Of a stretch of DNA of 64,000 nt, positions 40,701-51,383 are shown one piece after another (position 1 is the first letter of the stretch; the number at the start of each line of letters is the position of its first letter). The DNA is taken from the NCBI RefSeq assembly GCF_022539665.2, contig NC_081339.1, forward strand, positions 3,590,517-3,654,516, written 5' to 3'. The position numbers were made by a program, and so were the translations under genes. The notes beneath the pieces are model-generated. The model made no database searches and was not told where the DNA came from. It saw only the letters and a program-made list of their open reading frames with translations. The stretch comes from Daphnia carinata (Eukaryota; Arthropoda; Branchiopoda; Diplostraca; Daphniidae).

Positions 40701-41123
40701 CACCATTTGCCATAAGTGTTGTGTACGTATCACTTCGGCTGTATGATATCTCCTCGGTTCAAATAATTAACGACTTTTATATTGTTGCAATTTCAAAGGA
40801 TGAACACTGGAGTAAAACATATTAAAATACAGCATTTTAAGACAGAGCCTGAAGAAAACGAGTATATTGCTCTTGGTCTAAGTTGGAGCAAGCATGAATT
40901 CTTTTTGGTTCCTGGAAACACATTCCCCACCATCAATGACCTTGTATGCTGGTACAGCCACAACTTCCTCAGTGAAGAAGTTACACGGTAATTTTACTTG
41001 AAATGGCATTTGTTCGTTACAGCAATAAATTTATTACTCAAAATGATATGCAGGGTCATGGATGTTTATTTGAAAGCACCATTCAGGGTGGACCCCAATA
41101 GCATGCAGTATACATCTTTATGA
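37718..41123 (+). CDS. Vav: Vav-type Rho guanine nucleotide exchange factor, lacking the C-terminal SH3
   Basis: Cytosolic GEF that activates Rac/Rho GTPases downstream of tyrosine kinases. Fifteen exons: 37718-37966, 38034-38209, 38304-38372, 38435-38531, 38593-38769, 38839-39051, 39112-39228, 39300-39416, 39480-39653, 39693-39955, 40020-40143, 40225-40526, 40591-40722, 40799-40987 and 41054-41123, giving 822 residues. Domain order: CH (about 15-140, from LWLECLGWLRRCGVALP), an acidic hinge with tyrosines in STIYDPANEVIYM, DH (about 205-380), PH (about 405-545), a C1 zinc finger with HX12CX2C and CGKC (about 566-615) and SH2 (about 693-805, WYGGSIS and FLVRKR). The frame stops 22 residues after the last intron with no SH3. 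Vertebrate and fly Vav end in SH3, so the domain is lost or lies in an exon I could not find. The acceptor at 38435 was chosen because the earlier AG gives a stop. Confidence 0.92.
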
Positions 41124-42479
41124 ATTCCAAGGATACCGTTCCAGTTCATGCACCTATATTTAAACTAGAACTGCAATCGGTAATGATATGGCCAGATGCT
41201 AAACAGAAATAGCAAAAGTTTACAAATAGTTGTCATTTGTATGGCACATTCTGTATTGTTTTCTGCCATCGTCTGTTGGGTCGTCTAGCTTAGCGGTATA
41301 CACATGGGCCTGGTAACTTTTCAAGAAGCACTTCCTAATTCAGGTAATTTTTGATTTGGGCTATACCCGTCTGTGGTGTGAGATCTCGTTCTCCATGCCA
41401 ACCTCAAGCTTGGAGGGCTAACGTGTTAGTGAAGATGAAACATAATCGGTCTTGGTTCACTGCGGAAATACAACTATTGAAACTCATCGCAAAAAACTCG
41501 AAACAACAAGAGTAGTAATACTGTGATCTTAAAATCGAGATTTAAAAAAACAAAAATTATCTACTATTTCATTATCTCTATCGGCAGCAATAATTCACGC
41601 TCTCAAACAAAAGAACAAGATCGAGATTCCTCCTAACGCCAGGAATGTTGCGAATAAATTTTTTTTTTATTTAATGTAATTTTTTATAATTGTAGCCTAG
41701 GGCTCGGCCCGCTTTACTTAAGGGTTACCTATGACCAGCCTATTAACGAAAGATACTGGCGCGAAGGTGAAAAAACACAAAAAAAAACACATTTTCCTGT
41801 GTCGGGAATTAAGCAGATCATAATGTATCGATGGTTAAACTGCGGCCGAGTCCTATTGAAGTCACAGCATTGAAGCGTGTATTAAACCCAAAAGATACTG
41901 GCGCCTTTACTAAAAACATTGAAAAATAAAAGGCTTTGATTCATTGATTTTAGTTTTTTTTGCATACCTCTTAATCAATATTAAATCTCTCCCAGTATTC
42001 GAAATATTTTAATGGAATTTAAAATATTCATATAACAATTTATACTTAAATCATGAAATATACCAAGAGTAGTAGCGCCTGCAAAACAACTTGAGCTAGG
42101 CATGTTACGTTCCAGAGATGGCGTTCCGTACCAAATCACCAGTAGGCGCCGGTATACTCCTGGTATAGTTCATGCTTAATTTAAAAGAACTAAAGCATGT
42201 ATCAAACATCAGATGGTGCTGGCGTGATAACCGAAACTATGAACACAGATGCCGAATTTCACTTATGAAAACACATTATGCTTGATAAACGATAATCCAA
42301 AAAATTTAATAAATTTAAGAAAATATAGGCATTTTATTATTAAAATTAATATAAAAACAGATAGTAAATGATTAATGAAATATCTAGTGTCATCAATGAC
42401 GGCAACGCCAAGGTTGAAGTACATCCTCCACCCACTTTTTCTTTCATGTCAGTGTACGCACCAGAAGAAATGGCATGTA
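41124..42479. other. AT-rich repeat-bearing intergenic region
   Basis: No gene seen. A pol III A-box-like string (TAGCTTAGCGG) lies near 41289 but no convincing B box follows. The string AGATACTGGCGC occurs near 41751 and 41892, and copy 2 of the dispersed repeat lies at 42062-42183. Confidence 0.5.
42062..42183 (+). repeat. Dispersed palindromic repeat, copy 2
   Basis: Matches copy 1 in TPS intron 10 (from about 36466) over GCAAAACAACTTGAGCTA, GCATGTTA and CCAGAGATGGCGTTCCG, then diverges. Its inverted half is largely missing. Confidence 0.6.
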
Positions 42480-42870
42480 CTCTTTTGGGCGACTTACAAA
42501 AAGGACTCCAGGGTTTCCGACTTTTGGTTGCAGGTTTCCGACACTTGGACTCTGGAACCCGACGTTAGGACATCTGCCCACCGACGTTTGGACTACTGGT
42601 CCCCGACGTTTGGGCGCAACAGTAAATTGTTGCTGAACCCACCGAGCGCTACACTTTCCGACAAGAGGACTCCCGTGCCCTCGACATTAGGACTTATTTT
42701 TTTTTTTTACTTGATGATTGACTGCAAACGTCAAACGGACTCATGTAAACGACAAACGGACTCCCGATCTAGCGACAAATGGACTTTCAAAATAGGTACA
42801 CAATCATTTTTTTTCTTTTACCTATATACCATTGCCAAGTCGGTAGGGTATTTAATTAATGTAATTACTA
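42480..42870 (+). repeat. Left inverted-repeat arm
   Basis: About 390 bases, with short tandem units beginning CGAC roughly every 22 bases between 42525 and 42610 and again near 42760. Confidence 0.65.
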
Positions 42871-43419
42871 AACACCCAGATGCAGTGCAGATCTTGATCT
42901 ATTTGCCTGTAAAAATTATTTTTTAAAGTAATATTTATCTTCTGTTATATTACGTTGACAACGGCCGGGACGAGAGAAAAAAGTTAAATATTTTGCCTTT
43001 GCCACCAGCTAGCATTTACAGCATTTGCCAGCTTATTATTTTATTTAGAAATTGTTATTATAAACTGTAATTTAAAGAATAAAGATCAGTTGCCTAATTG
43101 AAAAATGTTGTTACTGAGGGAGGAATGTCACAACATAAGAACTCCTCTTCAAAACAAAATAGGGGCATTCTTCATGAGTCTGTGGGTATTGGCTACTTTG
43201 TGTCATGTAGACTGTTGACGAAATGTTCTCTGTTCTAAAACTATATTCTTCAACAAAAATTTGGGTTACATATAGCTGTTCCACAATACTCATTTAGAGA
43301 ACTAAAAAATGCCAGCCTTAGACCTTCGTTGTATCAAATTCTTATTATCAAATGTCTCGTTCTATTTGTGATGCTTAATTCTAGGGTAGGCTATAATTAA
43401 AACCCAATTTACATTCCAG

Positions 43420-44414
43420 GACGGCGATGGGATTCAAACGAAACAGAACCGAAGATTAACACTGTTATCACCGCCCAATCAGGAGATACAGCTTTTCTTC
43501 CTTGTCATGTGGCGCTCAGAGAGGATCATGGCGTGAGTTTCACTGATGAACCCAAAGGCAAAAAAGATGATTGTCAAAATATTAGGCGTCCTATATAATT
43601 TTTTTGCGTATGCAGATGTCAACTGGCACAAACAGAAAATAACATAACATAACGAAAATAATATTTCAGTTTTAGCAACCGAAAAGCAGCTAAGCGTAAC
43701 CAACTAAAAAAAACTCCTAAAACAAAAAAAATGCGTTACACGTAATGTTTTTCCCTACAGTGTTAGATGGGAAATAAAGTTGCTAATAAATAAAACCCTT
43801 TTCTAGTAATTTGTATTTAGGTTCAGTTGCCAGACCACCACAGCGAACGAGCTGCATAAATTAGAATAGAATATGTTACGAGTTACTTCAACGAATGATT
43901 TACATTGCAATAAAACTGTTTTTTTTTTCCTCTGTTTGTTGCAAGCATTTAACAACTTTACTTGTTCGTCTGGTTATTATGTCAGAAACATCCCAATTCT
44001 GGAAGGTAGGTACATCCCTATTACTTTGTAGGTATCTTGGGTACGTCGGCGATATTGGTATATTTTGTAGTGCGGACTCTAAAGTATATTCAAGCGCCGA
44101 AAGGATTCGTGTTACTTCAGTGGACAATACCGAAAACATCTGGACGTTGCTCATAAAATACATAAGAAAAGACGACGAGGGTATCTATGATTGCCAGGTT
44201 GGAACAGCTTTATTTTACTCTTAAATTGAAAAGTATAACGGCCGCTTCTGCTTTCCTAAACTGATTTTTCTACTTACAGATCACGACTAGGAAATCCGCA
44301 TGCACCCAGTCTGTCGAATTACGAATTGTTGAACCACAAGCTGTGCTTGTCGGGTCTGAAGATATATATTTTGGTGTCGAGAGTCCTTTTCCAGTTACGT
44401 GCGTCATTACGAAT
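43420..44414 (+). pseudogene. dpr-like immunoglobulin-domain gene fragment, frameshifted
   Basis: Three exon-like blocks with good splice sites: 43420-43532, 44032-44197 and 44280-44414. The first encodes the start of an Ig domain (GDTAFLPCHV). The second begins VSWVRRRYWYIL and ends WTLLIKYIRKDDEGIYDCQ. The third starts a second Ig domain (VELRIVEPQAVLVGSEDIY, then VTCVI). This order matches the Dpr family of insect neuronal surface proteins (VSWIRRRD, WTLQIKYPQ, GIYECQ, VVEP). In block two a one-base gain after VSWVRRRYWYIL puts a TAG at 44068, after which the Ig resumes in the next frame. No signal-peptide exon and no end of Ig2 are found. It lies inside the inverted-repeat structure, so capture by a mobile element is possible. 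A sequencing error cannot be excluded for the frameshift. Confidence 0.7.
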
Positions 44415-45030
44415 GTAAATGAATTCTTTTATTTTTAAATTTACGTAGTGTTTTTTATCTGCGGTAATCATCCTGATTTTACGAAAAATTCAAAGACAAA
44501 GAGGGCATGGAAATACAGTTTGTTGTTACATGTTAAATATATTTTTCTGGGTTTTCTGTTACAAATGAATTGGTATAGCACGGAAGTGTACCTGATTAGG
44601 AAGTCCTTAATTTAGAATTTACTCTAGTTGTACTTGTCCATAGTTTTTAATATATATCACCACCTGCTTTCAGAGATTTATTGGTTTATGAATTTTAAGA
44701 TTTCTATTATAGAAAAAAAGGATTAATAAGATTATATTAGTATAGTGCCACTCCATTTCCACGTTTCTTTATCACAGACACAGAATGGTCATATCCATAC
44801 CATACAATGTCTTGGATGACGTTTGCAATAACATTATAAGGAATGGTTTCTATTGCTACACCATATCTTAATGCCTTGGTTAATAAAAAGGATTAGTAAA
44901 TTTAAATAAATAAAAACTTGATAGGTTTACCTCTGGCATCAGCACATAAACTCTTATAGTTTTATTCATACTTTTTTCTATAATACAAATATTAAAATTC
45001 ATAAGCTGATACATATAGAAAAACATCTTA

Positions 45031-45390
45031 TAGTAATAACATTAATTAAATACCCTACCTACTTGGCAATGGTATAGGTAAAAGAAAAAAAAAAGATTGT
45101 GTACCTGGTTTGAAAGTCCATTTGTCGCTAGATCGGGAGTCCGTTTGACGTTTGCAATACTAACCATCAATAAAAAACAAAGTCCTAATGTCGATGGCAC
45201 GGGATTCCTCTTGTAGCGCTCGTTGGGTTCAGCAACAATTTATTGTTGCGCCCAAACGTCGGGGACCAGTAGTCCGAACGTCGATTGGCAGATGTCCTTT
45301 CGTCGTGGACCAGTTGTCCAAGTGTCGAAGTACAGAAGTCCTTGTGTCGCAAAACCTAGAGTCCTTTTGCCAAGTAGCCCAAAAGACTCT
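45031..45390 (-). repeat. Right inverted-repeat arm
   Basis: About 360 bases, the reverse-complement counterpart of 42480-42870, with the same short CGAC-type units. Confidence 0.65.
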
Positions 45391-47499
45391 ATCCCGAAGA
45401 AATCTGTGAAACCGGACTTTCATCACGTGGTAGAGAACGAAGATAGTTTTGCGCTTGTCGGACATTGAACACAGTATGTACCAGATCTTCACTAGAGACG
45501 GCGATCATGGCAGCATGCACGTTTTATACTCCCATCGATTAAAGTCTTCTGTTGCAACTGGGATTATCACATTGTCTGTGTTATGTACTGTTGCGATATA
45601 TGATGCATACGTATTTAAACTACAATCGAAATTTCAGTTACATCAGCTCTAAGGTATTTTTTGGTTACCAAATATGGTAAGTGAAAGTACCACCAAATTA
45701 CTGTAAGAACGCTTAGCTCCCAAGAATTGTGTTGGTTGTCAAATTAAATTTCCGTTTTGTTTCAGAATCTATTGAATGATTTCAAGCTCCAGTTTTCACT
45801 TGACAAATCCCGCTTTCTAAAAGATTGGCAGTTTGTATTACATGGATGTGCCAGGATACAATTAGGGTAACATAAATATACTTGTTACATGTATTATTAA
45901 AATATTACTGTATTGCTTTCCTATTTGATAGTTCAGAAATTTGGTGCCTAATAAGATGTCTTTGGATAATTCACATAGCTATGTGGCCTTCTGCTCTGAA
46001 GTTTCTTATGGTTTCTGCTGTTTCTGAACAGAATGTAATAGAATTTGTTAACTTGAGAGATGGGTTTCCTTTAATGATAATTTTTTAAATTTATTATAGT
46101 GGTGTTTTTGCCAGGAATCCAGCGTCTCAGGATCCAACACCCCAGGATCCAGTGAAACAAATTCTTGTATTGTCAGAAACTAATGTTTTTTTTTTTTTTC
46201 AATTTTTGTGCCCATGTTACTGATGAGATCACCATGAAGATTTAACTGCTTAAGGTATGCCACCGATATCCACAGGCGTCAAATATCGTAAACTGGGGAA
46301 AATTACTCAAAGACTAACATATATTTGGAAAAAAAAAATCCACTGGGTATATTGATTTTCCCAAACGTAATAATTATGAGCAATCACAATTTATCCAGTA
46401 GGATGCTGATTTAAATTTTGTTTGTTTTCGTGAAATCTGTGCGTTTACAAAAATGTTTTAGGGCGGTACTGTTAGGTGCAGGGCGTTCGTCTTTTTTTAC
46501 AAGAATCTGGTGAACTTCGAACTTAGGGTGCTTGTTAGGGCTGCGTACCACGATTGAAAGCAATCAATTGTTTACGTGATCATGATCAATCTTTCAACAA
46601 ACCAGTTAGGAATTGCCAGTAGGTTTTGGCAGGGCATCCAGTATCAACCCATTTTAAGATAAATACACTTCTTGCTGGAGTACTTAAACCATCCAATGGA
46701 TGACTGATGTCTGCGGTGCCGATCGATAGTTTGTTTTCTCCGTTGTGGCACGATGGTACTGTTCCCATCGTAAGTGTTTAGTATCAACACGACGCTAGTA
46801 AGGTAAAGAATGTTTACATCCTTAATCTCCTGGTAATTTATCTTCATTTATTCTAGTACTGTTTCCTTACTTGTAACCCATAATTGCAAAAGTCTTTAAC
46901 ACAGTACATAAAAGCTATTTTGAATATGCTCGAGCCCTCAAATGTCATAGGTTTAATAGATTTGAATTAAGATCTGTGTATTGTGGAACTTTATGAAAGC
47001 TTACTTTAACATTAAGACTGGACACTTCAGTTTAGAAGAATATAAAATATTTATACCAGGTTTTTTTCAGGTCTAGTGGAAGTGGTAACATTTGTGTGAT
47101 TAATTGTTCTGGTTTTCAGAAATTCAAAGTTTCTGCAGAATTCTGTTGCTACAGTATCAATAATATTCATGAAATGAGACGAAAAATTGATACTAACAAA
47201 GATGGCTTGTAAAAGAAGAATGAAAGAAAAAGTGTCCTTGATATTTGAACATTATAATGTAAACAATTTGAGAGCAATTTTGTAGGCAAAAGGATGCAAG
47301 TCAAACTGTTTTGCTTAATTGAAGTTATTGATAGTTGTAATGGAAGAAAACAGTTACTGAGGAAGAATAAAGGTTTTAAGCATCTTTGTGAGAGATTGTT
47401 GGTTAACTAGCTCATTATACACTTGAAGTAATAAAGCAGAAAAATTTCACAGAGTTTTAATTCAGTCCATACTTTCACGTAAGCAAACACAGATTTACA
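45391..47499. other. AT-rich intergenic stretch
   Basis: No gene or recognisable RNA. Open frames are short and unconvincing. A small duplicated CAGGATCCA string occurs near 46131 and 46144. Confidence 0.5.
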
Positions 47500-47524
47500 T
47501 GCCTCAAAACTGGAGTATCGGGTA

Positions 47525-47728
47525 TCTCACAAAATATGGAGTAGAATTCACGTGCTAAGAGAAACTACCAAAAAACTAAGCATGCTTGGCCGAAATGCAA
47601 TATAATTTTTTTTCGTACTTTAAATTATTCGCTGTTCCAAATTTTATAGGTGTTATAAATCTCTGATTCGTTTCGTTGTGTGCTAAGTAGTTCCGTAGTT
47701 CTTCGTTACTTCCGACACACTTCCGGAA
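47525..47728 (+). repeat. Diverged dispersed repeat, copy 1
   Basis: Shares an ordered series of blocks with 51384-51628: GTAGAATTCACGTG here against GTCGAATCCATGTG, GAAACTACC against GAAAATACC, ATTCGTTTCGTTGTG against ATTCGTTTTGTTGTG, and a common ACTTCCGG end. Identity is partial, so these are old copies of one family. Confidence 0.5.
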
Positions 47729-47735
47729 ATTTGCA

Positions 47736-47743
47736 TATAAATA
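47736..47743 (+). promoter_or_regulatory. TATA box candidate
   Basis: TATAAATA, followed about 41 bases later by TCAGT (47775-47779), an arthropod initiator match. The spacing is slightly long. Both precede the ATG at 47881. Confidence 0.35.
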
Positions 47744-47880
47744 GTTAGGAATCCTAAATTGAAAATCAAATTAATCAGTACCAGTGTATATAAAATTCCA
47801 GAATAGTTATCGTATGAAGATTTAAAACCTCGGTTGCTTCGCATCACAACCCAAAAGTTTTAACGCCACCGTCGTCTGTC

Positions 47881-49223
47881 ATGTCCGCCATTAGCCCTGT
47901 CAGCATGCAAACAATTTTGCTCTGTTGTTTTTTTTTAGTTTTTCGTCTCTTTTATGCATCTATACCAACGAGTAAGTAACATACGATCATTATTTTTATT
48001 CAGGCGTTATTATTTTGCTTTATTGTTAGAATTAGGAAGATGGAAGCGTTTTATGTAAACCAGCAATGATAAGTTGAACACAGATCTAGCAAGTCAATGC
48101 TCAGTTGGTGCTTTGGAAAATGCATTGTTCTGATTTTCGTAGAATAAAATGTCTCTAAGTTCTTTCTCAGAGCCTAGCTAAATATTGTTGGCATATTTTC
48201 TGCTTGATTATTATTTGGCAGTGAATCTCTTGCATTCAATTGTAAGTAGAGTTAAAGATCGGTTGAACTGTTTCAAGAACGAGCGCACTAGTTGAGCTAT
48301 CAGTATTTGACTTATTTGCCTTTTTTATCTCTATCTTATTAATATAAACTAAATCGTCTCTTAACCTTTTTCAATTTTGTATTCAATATCGTGACTTCTG
48401 TTGTACTAAACATTTGTTTGTTTGAACTTCTTGAATCTACGTTTGACTAACAAAGCTGTATGACAACTCTTTGTGACAAGCTCTTGTTGAAGGAAGACTG
48501 AAGATATGAAATGTTTGATAAGCATTTAGCGAACAGTTTTTTTTTTGAATGAAAGACTACTTTTCAGAAGTAGCATTCCCTGCCTTCAGTCAGTTTCATA
48601 TTATGGCACTAGTAATCCTGGGAAACTAATCAAGCTAGTGTTCATTTTTAACTTGTATCATTTTTAAAGTCCCGGCAAACCATAGTCATACTTAGATCTC
48701 TTTTATTTAATTCCCATGTTGTTCTTTTAGCTAACTTATTTACATCTGTTACACAGGGTCAGTAAAAAAGAAAATCCTGATAGTCGCCTCATCGCCGTCT
48801 TCGCCATCGCCATCGCCATCGCCGTCTTCACCATCGCCATCCCCTTCTTCACCATCTTCGCCATCGCCATCGCCGTCTTCGCCATCGTCTTTGCCATCGC
48901 CGTCTTCACCATCGCCGTCTTCGCCATCCCATCGCCATCCCATCGCCGCCATCGCGGTCTTTGCCTTTGCCTTCACCATAAACTCATCGCCATCGGCATC
49001 GCATCGCCATCGCCGTCTTCGCCATCGCCATCGCGGTCTTTGCCTTTGCCTTCCCCATAATCTCATCGCCGTCTTCGCCTTTACCTTCGTCATCATCTCG
49101 TCGCCGTCTTCGCCTTTACCTTCGTCATCATCACATCGCCTTCTTCGCCTTAGCCTTCGCCATCATATCATCGCCATCTGCATCATTCGCCTTGGTATTG
49201 TTTTGTTTTGTTTTGCATGTTAG
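47881..49223 (+). CDS. Possible secreted Ser/Pro-repeat protein
   Basis: Exon 1 (47881-47971) encodes 30 residues with a strong signal-peptide profile (MQTILLCCFFLVFRLFYA) and ends at A/GTAAGT. The only well-placed acceptor I see (TTACACAG at 48756) opens exon 2 (48757-49223), which continues the same phase for 155 codons to TAG, giving 185 residues in all. Exon 2 begins RSVKKKILIVA and then reads a CATCGC-type tandem repeat as SSPSSPSPSPSP and similar strings. Later the repeat slips phase and yields His/Arg and hydrophobic stretches. The product would be an extracellular low-complexity protein of unknown role. A TATA box and initiator lie upstream. Against it: the intron is 785 bases, and a simple repeat can be open by chance. 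The opposite strand of the repeat is also open. Confidence 0.35.
48778..49190. repeat. CATCGC/GTCTTC-type minisatellite
   Basis: A degenerate array built from CATCGC, CGTCTTCGC and CTTTGCCTTCGC units over about 400 bases. It is open on both strands and forms most of exon 2 of the possible Ser/Pro-repeat gene. Confidence 0.85.
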
Positions 49224-49235
49224 TGTATAAGTTAA

Positions 49236-49565
49236 CCCGTTGGCTGCCACGCCGTTTGGTCCCATTTTTTTTTGTAGATGTAGGGACTTGGGCGCTGTTC
49301 TCCTCATGGCCATGGGGGGAACAGTCGCCATTGCGCCTAATGGCTTTATGCCATTAGGCGCTAGGCAATGCACCATTAGGGACTTCTCTTTGTCGGCACG
49401 GTGAGAGATATCCTGGGGTGTGCATTCCCAGAATGGACTCTTTCACCGTGCCAGCCCGGGCTTGTCTTCGGACAAGCCCCACCTTGGTCGGGGATCCTTC
49501 CGACTCGACGTGTAGCGAATGTAGTTTAAGCAACCTACGGGTTGCATGGCGTGGCAGCCATCGGG
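49236..49565. mobile_element. piggyBac-like MITE flanked by TTAA
   Basis: 330 bases bounded by 18-base terminal inverted repeats (49236-49253 and 49548-49565, one mismatch, beginning CCCGTTGGCTGCCACGCC) and flanked on both sides by TTAA (49232-49235 and 49566-49569). TTAA target duplication and CCC termini are the signature of piggyBac-type elements, a group that includes Pokey in Daphnia. There is no transposase, so it must be mobilised in trans if at all. Inside are strong hairpins: a 12-base-pair stem at 49333-49361, a 10-base-pair stem at 49395-49452 and a 9-base-pair stem with a TTCG loop at 49458-49479. The interior is more GC-rich than its surroundings. Confidence 0.8.
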
Positions 49566-49569
49566 TTAA

Positions 49570-51355
49570 TTTAGTTAAGTGTTTGTATGTATTTATGTAT
49601 GTATTTGTATGTATATATATGTGATGTAAAATAGTGGTGGAATTGAAGGGTGGAGGTGGGACAATAAAAATAATTTCAAATTTATATATTTTTCTTGTGT
49701 ATTTCATTTTACTTTATAAAGTTAGTTTTAATAGTTAACACTTACCATGTATATAACTGAATCTCAAGACGTTGACAATGTTTAGTGAACATCCCTTTTC
49801 ACAGTTGAAAAAAGACATTTCCTTTTTGTCTACAAAAAACCCAAAAAGATCTTCACAATATGGCGGACTTGACTACCCAGTAGGGAACATATACAAGGTT
49901 CTTCAGGAACTTTCCTCTGTTTCTTGCGTGCGGGAGAATGATTCAACAACACAACAATGGTACTGGATGGCTTTTATTAAAATAGCACGGAATAATAATG
50001 ATATTTCTTTCTTTTCCAAAGTGATTCTGCGACCACTACAGCATCCTGGTAAATCACTAGAACCTAAAAGTACAGTAACAAAGCTAAAACGACTAAATTA
50101 AATAATACCATCACTTAGAACTACCTGATAACTACTGCCTGATTACTCTGGATTTAAGACATCCAGGCTGTGATATTGATTGCAAAGGACTGTCTTCTTC
50201 GTGTAGCACCCTTGGTCCCAAATGGGTGTATTCGACTAACCGAGATCAAAAACGTGGTGGCTAAGCCAATCAATGCTGCTCCTTTGAATAATTTAAAATG
50301 TTTTACAGAATGCTTTTTGACACTAGTAGTTGCCATAATACCTTTACGAGCTTACTTCACCTTTAAGCACAGATTCAATTCACGAAATCCAGGTCTAAAC
50401 ACGATGAAATCAACAGTAAAATTTCTAGAAGGAAGACGTTTATTTCATGCTTCCATCCTCAGCCCGACGCCACGCGAAATAGAACAGCTGATAGAATAGC
50501 GTGAAAGAAAAGCTGACGTGGTGGCAATGACAATTGATCGGAATTAGTCACTTCTCCACAAGATGTCTTGAAAATATGCAACATAATTTCCAGCGGATGG
50601 TGCTGCAAGTTCATGAGCCTCTAGCGGCTGAAATCGAAACTATTTTTTGACATTTGATTCTCATTGTTTACTTTGTTGTTACTTTGAAAGCGTGTATTTG
50701 AGTTTACTTCGTCGGAATAGCTTGTTGTTTTTACCTCCACCACTATTATTGATGTGCAAATTTTACGCTGCTTCGTTACCAACACAAAATGTAATCTGTT
50801 GGGCATAGAACAAGGTAATATTAACGTACTTTTGGAAAACCAGGTCTCATGTTGTATCATTCTGGATAAAGCCATTGTTACAAGCGAGGTAGCATTCATT
50901 TCTCAATGCAACAAAATATTCGCAGTCTGTAACAGAAGATTTTTTTTTATTGGAATAAACCTTCAAGAAATTCTAACAAGATGTGCTATTTGCCATCAAT
51001 ATTCCTCAAGAATTGGATCTCCTGTTTACTTTTTTCTGGTAAGAACCATATTTGTTCCAGTATGGCCTTAATTCTGATGGCTATCAAATTAAGGGGATGG
51101 TTTTGAAACATTTGCTTTGATTATTATGTGTGTGGTAGTGCTTTGAAGTGGTATACAGGTCGTACCTGAAAACTGAACTTTACGAAGTTTGAAAGGCAAT
51201 GTTATGTTAATTTACTATAGTTTAGGACTGAAACTATGCAGATCTTGTGTACCTTGTAAAGGAGAACATAGTTCATTTTTTTACTTTTCGAAATTTTAAT
51301 TTTCGGTATAACTTCCGGTTTGAAATTGCTTAATAACTCACTATCTGTTGGTCTG
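49570..51355. other. Intergenic region with unassigned open frames
   Basis: Plus-strand frames at 49778-50101, 50170-50499 and 50754-51071 are longer than most chance frames here. They contain fairly normal residue mixtures, including a hydrophobic CFLTLVVAIIPL segment in the second. I cannot join them convincingly or assign a family. They may be remnants of a decayed gene or transposon. Confidence 0.3.
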
Positions 51356-51383
51356 AAGGAAAAAAGAACCACATTTGCGTAAT

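Larger units (their letters stand above)
42480..45390. mobile_element. Foldback-like structure: long inverted-repeat arms around a 2.2 kb core
   Basis: The left arm (about 42480-42870) and right arm (about 45031-45390) match in opposite orientation over most of their length. Shared landmarks include CCCGACGTTTGGGCGCAACA, GATCTAGCGACAAATGGACT and GGTAGGGTATTTAATTAATG. Each arm is itself a degenerate array of short units of about 22 bases around CGACnnTnGGACTnnTGnnCC. Foldback elements of Drosophila have this architecture, inverted arms made of short tandem units. No transposase is seen. The outer limits are approximate and target-site duplications could not be established. The core contains a broken dpr-like gene. 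Confidence 0.6.

Noticed and set aside
41281-41420. Possible tRNA or SINE from an A-box-like string
   Set aside because: No convincing B box and no cloverleaf.
48736-49096. Minus-strand Met/Ala/Lys and Asp/Gly repeat proteins
   Set aside because: They are the reverse reading of the CATCGC minisatellite with no leader, promoter or splice support. The plus-strand reading has these.
48778-49190. CRISPR-like array
   Set aside because: Units are short, degenerate and contiguous with no spacers, and the genome is eukaryotic.
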